Below, piece after piece: positions 16,765 through 16,893 of a DNA stretch of 16,893 nucleotides. The position numbers were made by a program, and so were the translations under genes. The stretch comes from Bacteroidia bacterium (GTDB lineage: Bacteria > Bacteroidota > Bacteroidia > Bacteroidales > Azobacteroidaceae), in NCBI GenBank assembly GCA_025996815.1, contig BNTT01000059.1, positions 1-16,893 of the forward strand, given 5' to 3'. Numbering within the stretch: position 1 is the first letter of the stretch; every line of letters starts with the position of its first letter. Under the pieces are notes generated by a model. That model saw nothing but the letters and a program-made list of their open reading frames with translations. It was not told the DNA's origin and did no database searches.

Positions 16765-16893
16765 ATGGAATCAAGATTAGACAAAGAAACAAGCGATAAG
16801 GTGAGTTTTATCACCTATATAGTCCCGAAGTTTGCCGATGCTTATAAAATGAACATTCAAGGTGCTTTCTTTTACTTGAAAAAATACGGGGGG
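16765..16893 (+). CDS. DUF3791-type small protein (3' partial, cut by window end)
   Basis: An open frame starts at ATG 16765, 11 nt after the previous stop, and runs to the window edge (43 codons). The visible product, MESRLDKETSDKVSFITYIV and onward to FFYLKKYGG, resembles DUF3791 proteins: a short N-terminal helix (SDKVSFITYIVPKFADAYK), then a segment ending AFxYLKKYGG. DUF3791 genes are small (about 70-80 codons) and often sit beside DUF3990 genes in Bacteroidota, an arrangement suspected to be toxin-antitoxin-like. The partner would lie beyond the edge. The short gap suggests co-transcription with the AAA-like gene. The assignment rests on 43 residues only. Confidence 0.6.
   Translation, partial: MESRLDKETSDKVSFITYIVPKFADAYKMNIQGAFFYLKKYGG

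Noticed and set aside
16888..16893. G6 run at the right window edge
   Set aside because: It is the Gly-Gly codons of the KKYGG motif of the DUF3791-type gene, so it needs no special explanation.

Overview
The window reads as a Bacteroidota (Bacteroidales-type) fragment. Three promoters carry the phylum's -7 element (TAnnTTTG). Two secreted enzymes start with lipoprotein signals followed by the acidic surface-export pattern of this phylum, and one enzyme ends in a type IX secretion (T9SS) sorting domain. A T9SS tail argues against the genus Bacteroides and for a relative of Paludibacter, Dysgonomonas, Porphyromonas or an uncultured gut-symbiont lineage; this placement is inference. Every gene I can support is on the + strand, and both window ends cut through a gene.

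Positions 1-9517 hold three large carbohydrate-active proteins in a row: a DUF5703-type protein fused to a second six-hairpin (alpha/alpha toroid) module, truncated at its 5' end by the window edge; a GH95-like enzyme with Big2-like domains and a T9SS tail; and a GH10 endo-xylanase lipoprotein with two BACON-like domains. The spacing (about 80 and 66 nt, no strong terminator between) fits one transcript, which ends at a very good intrinsic terminator at 9569-9601.

Positions 9599-10432 hold an unrelated-looking small cassette: its own promoter overlapping the terminator, then two overlapping genes for 77 and about 190 residues that I do not recognise. This is the best candidate here for something undescribed.

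Positions 10490-15115 return to glycan breakdown, with a GH120-type beta-xylosidase and a GH31 alpha-xylosidase-like lipoprotein. The GH31 gene has its own promoter, preceded by two 18-bp direct repeats exactly 21 bp apart, probably a regulator-binding site. Positions 15142-16893 hold a separately promoted AAA-ATPase-like/PD-(D/E)XK protein and the start of a DUF3791-type gene cut by the right edge.

Together the enzymes suggest a locus for decorated xylan: GH10 cuts the backbone at the surface, GH31 and the GH95-like enzyme would remove alpha-linked side sugars, and GH120 releases xylose from oligosaccharides. No SusC/SusD pair or regulator gene lies inside the window, so the locus must be incomplete here.
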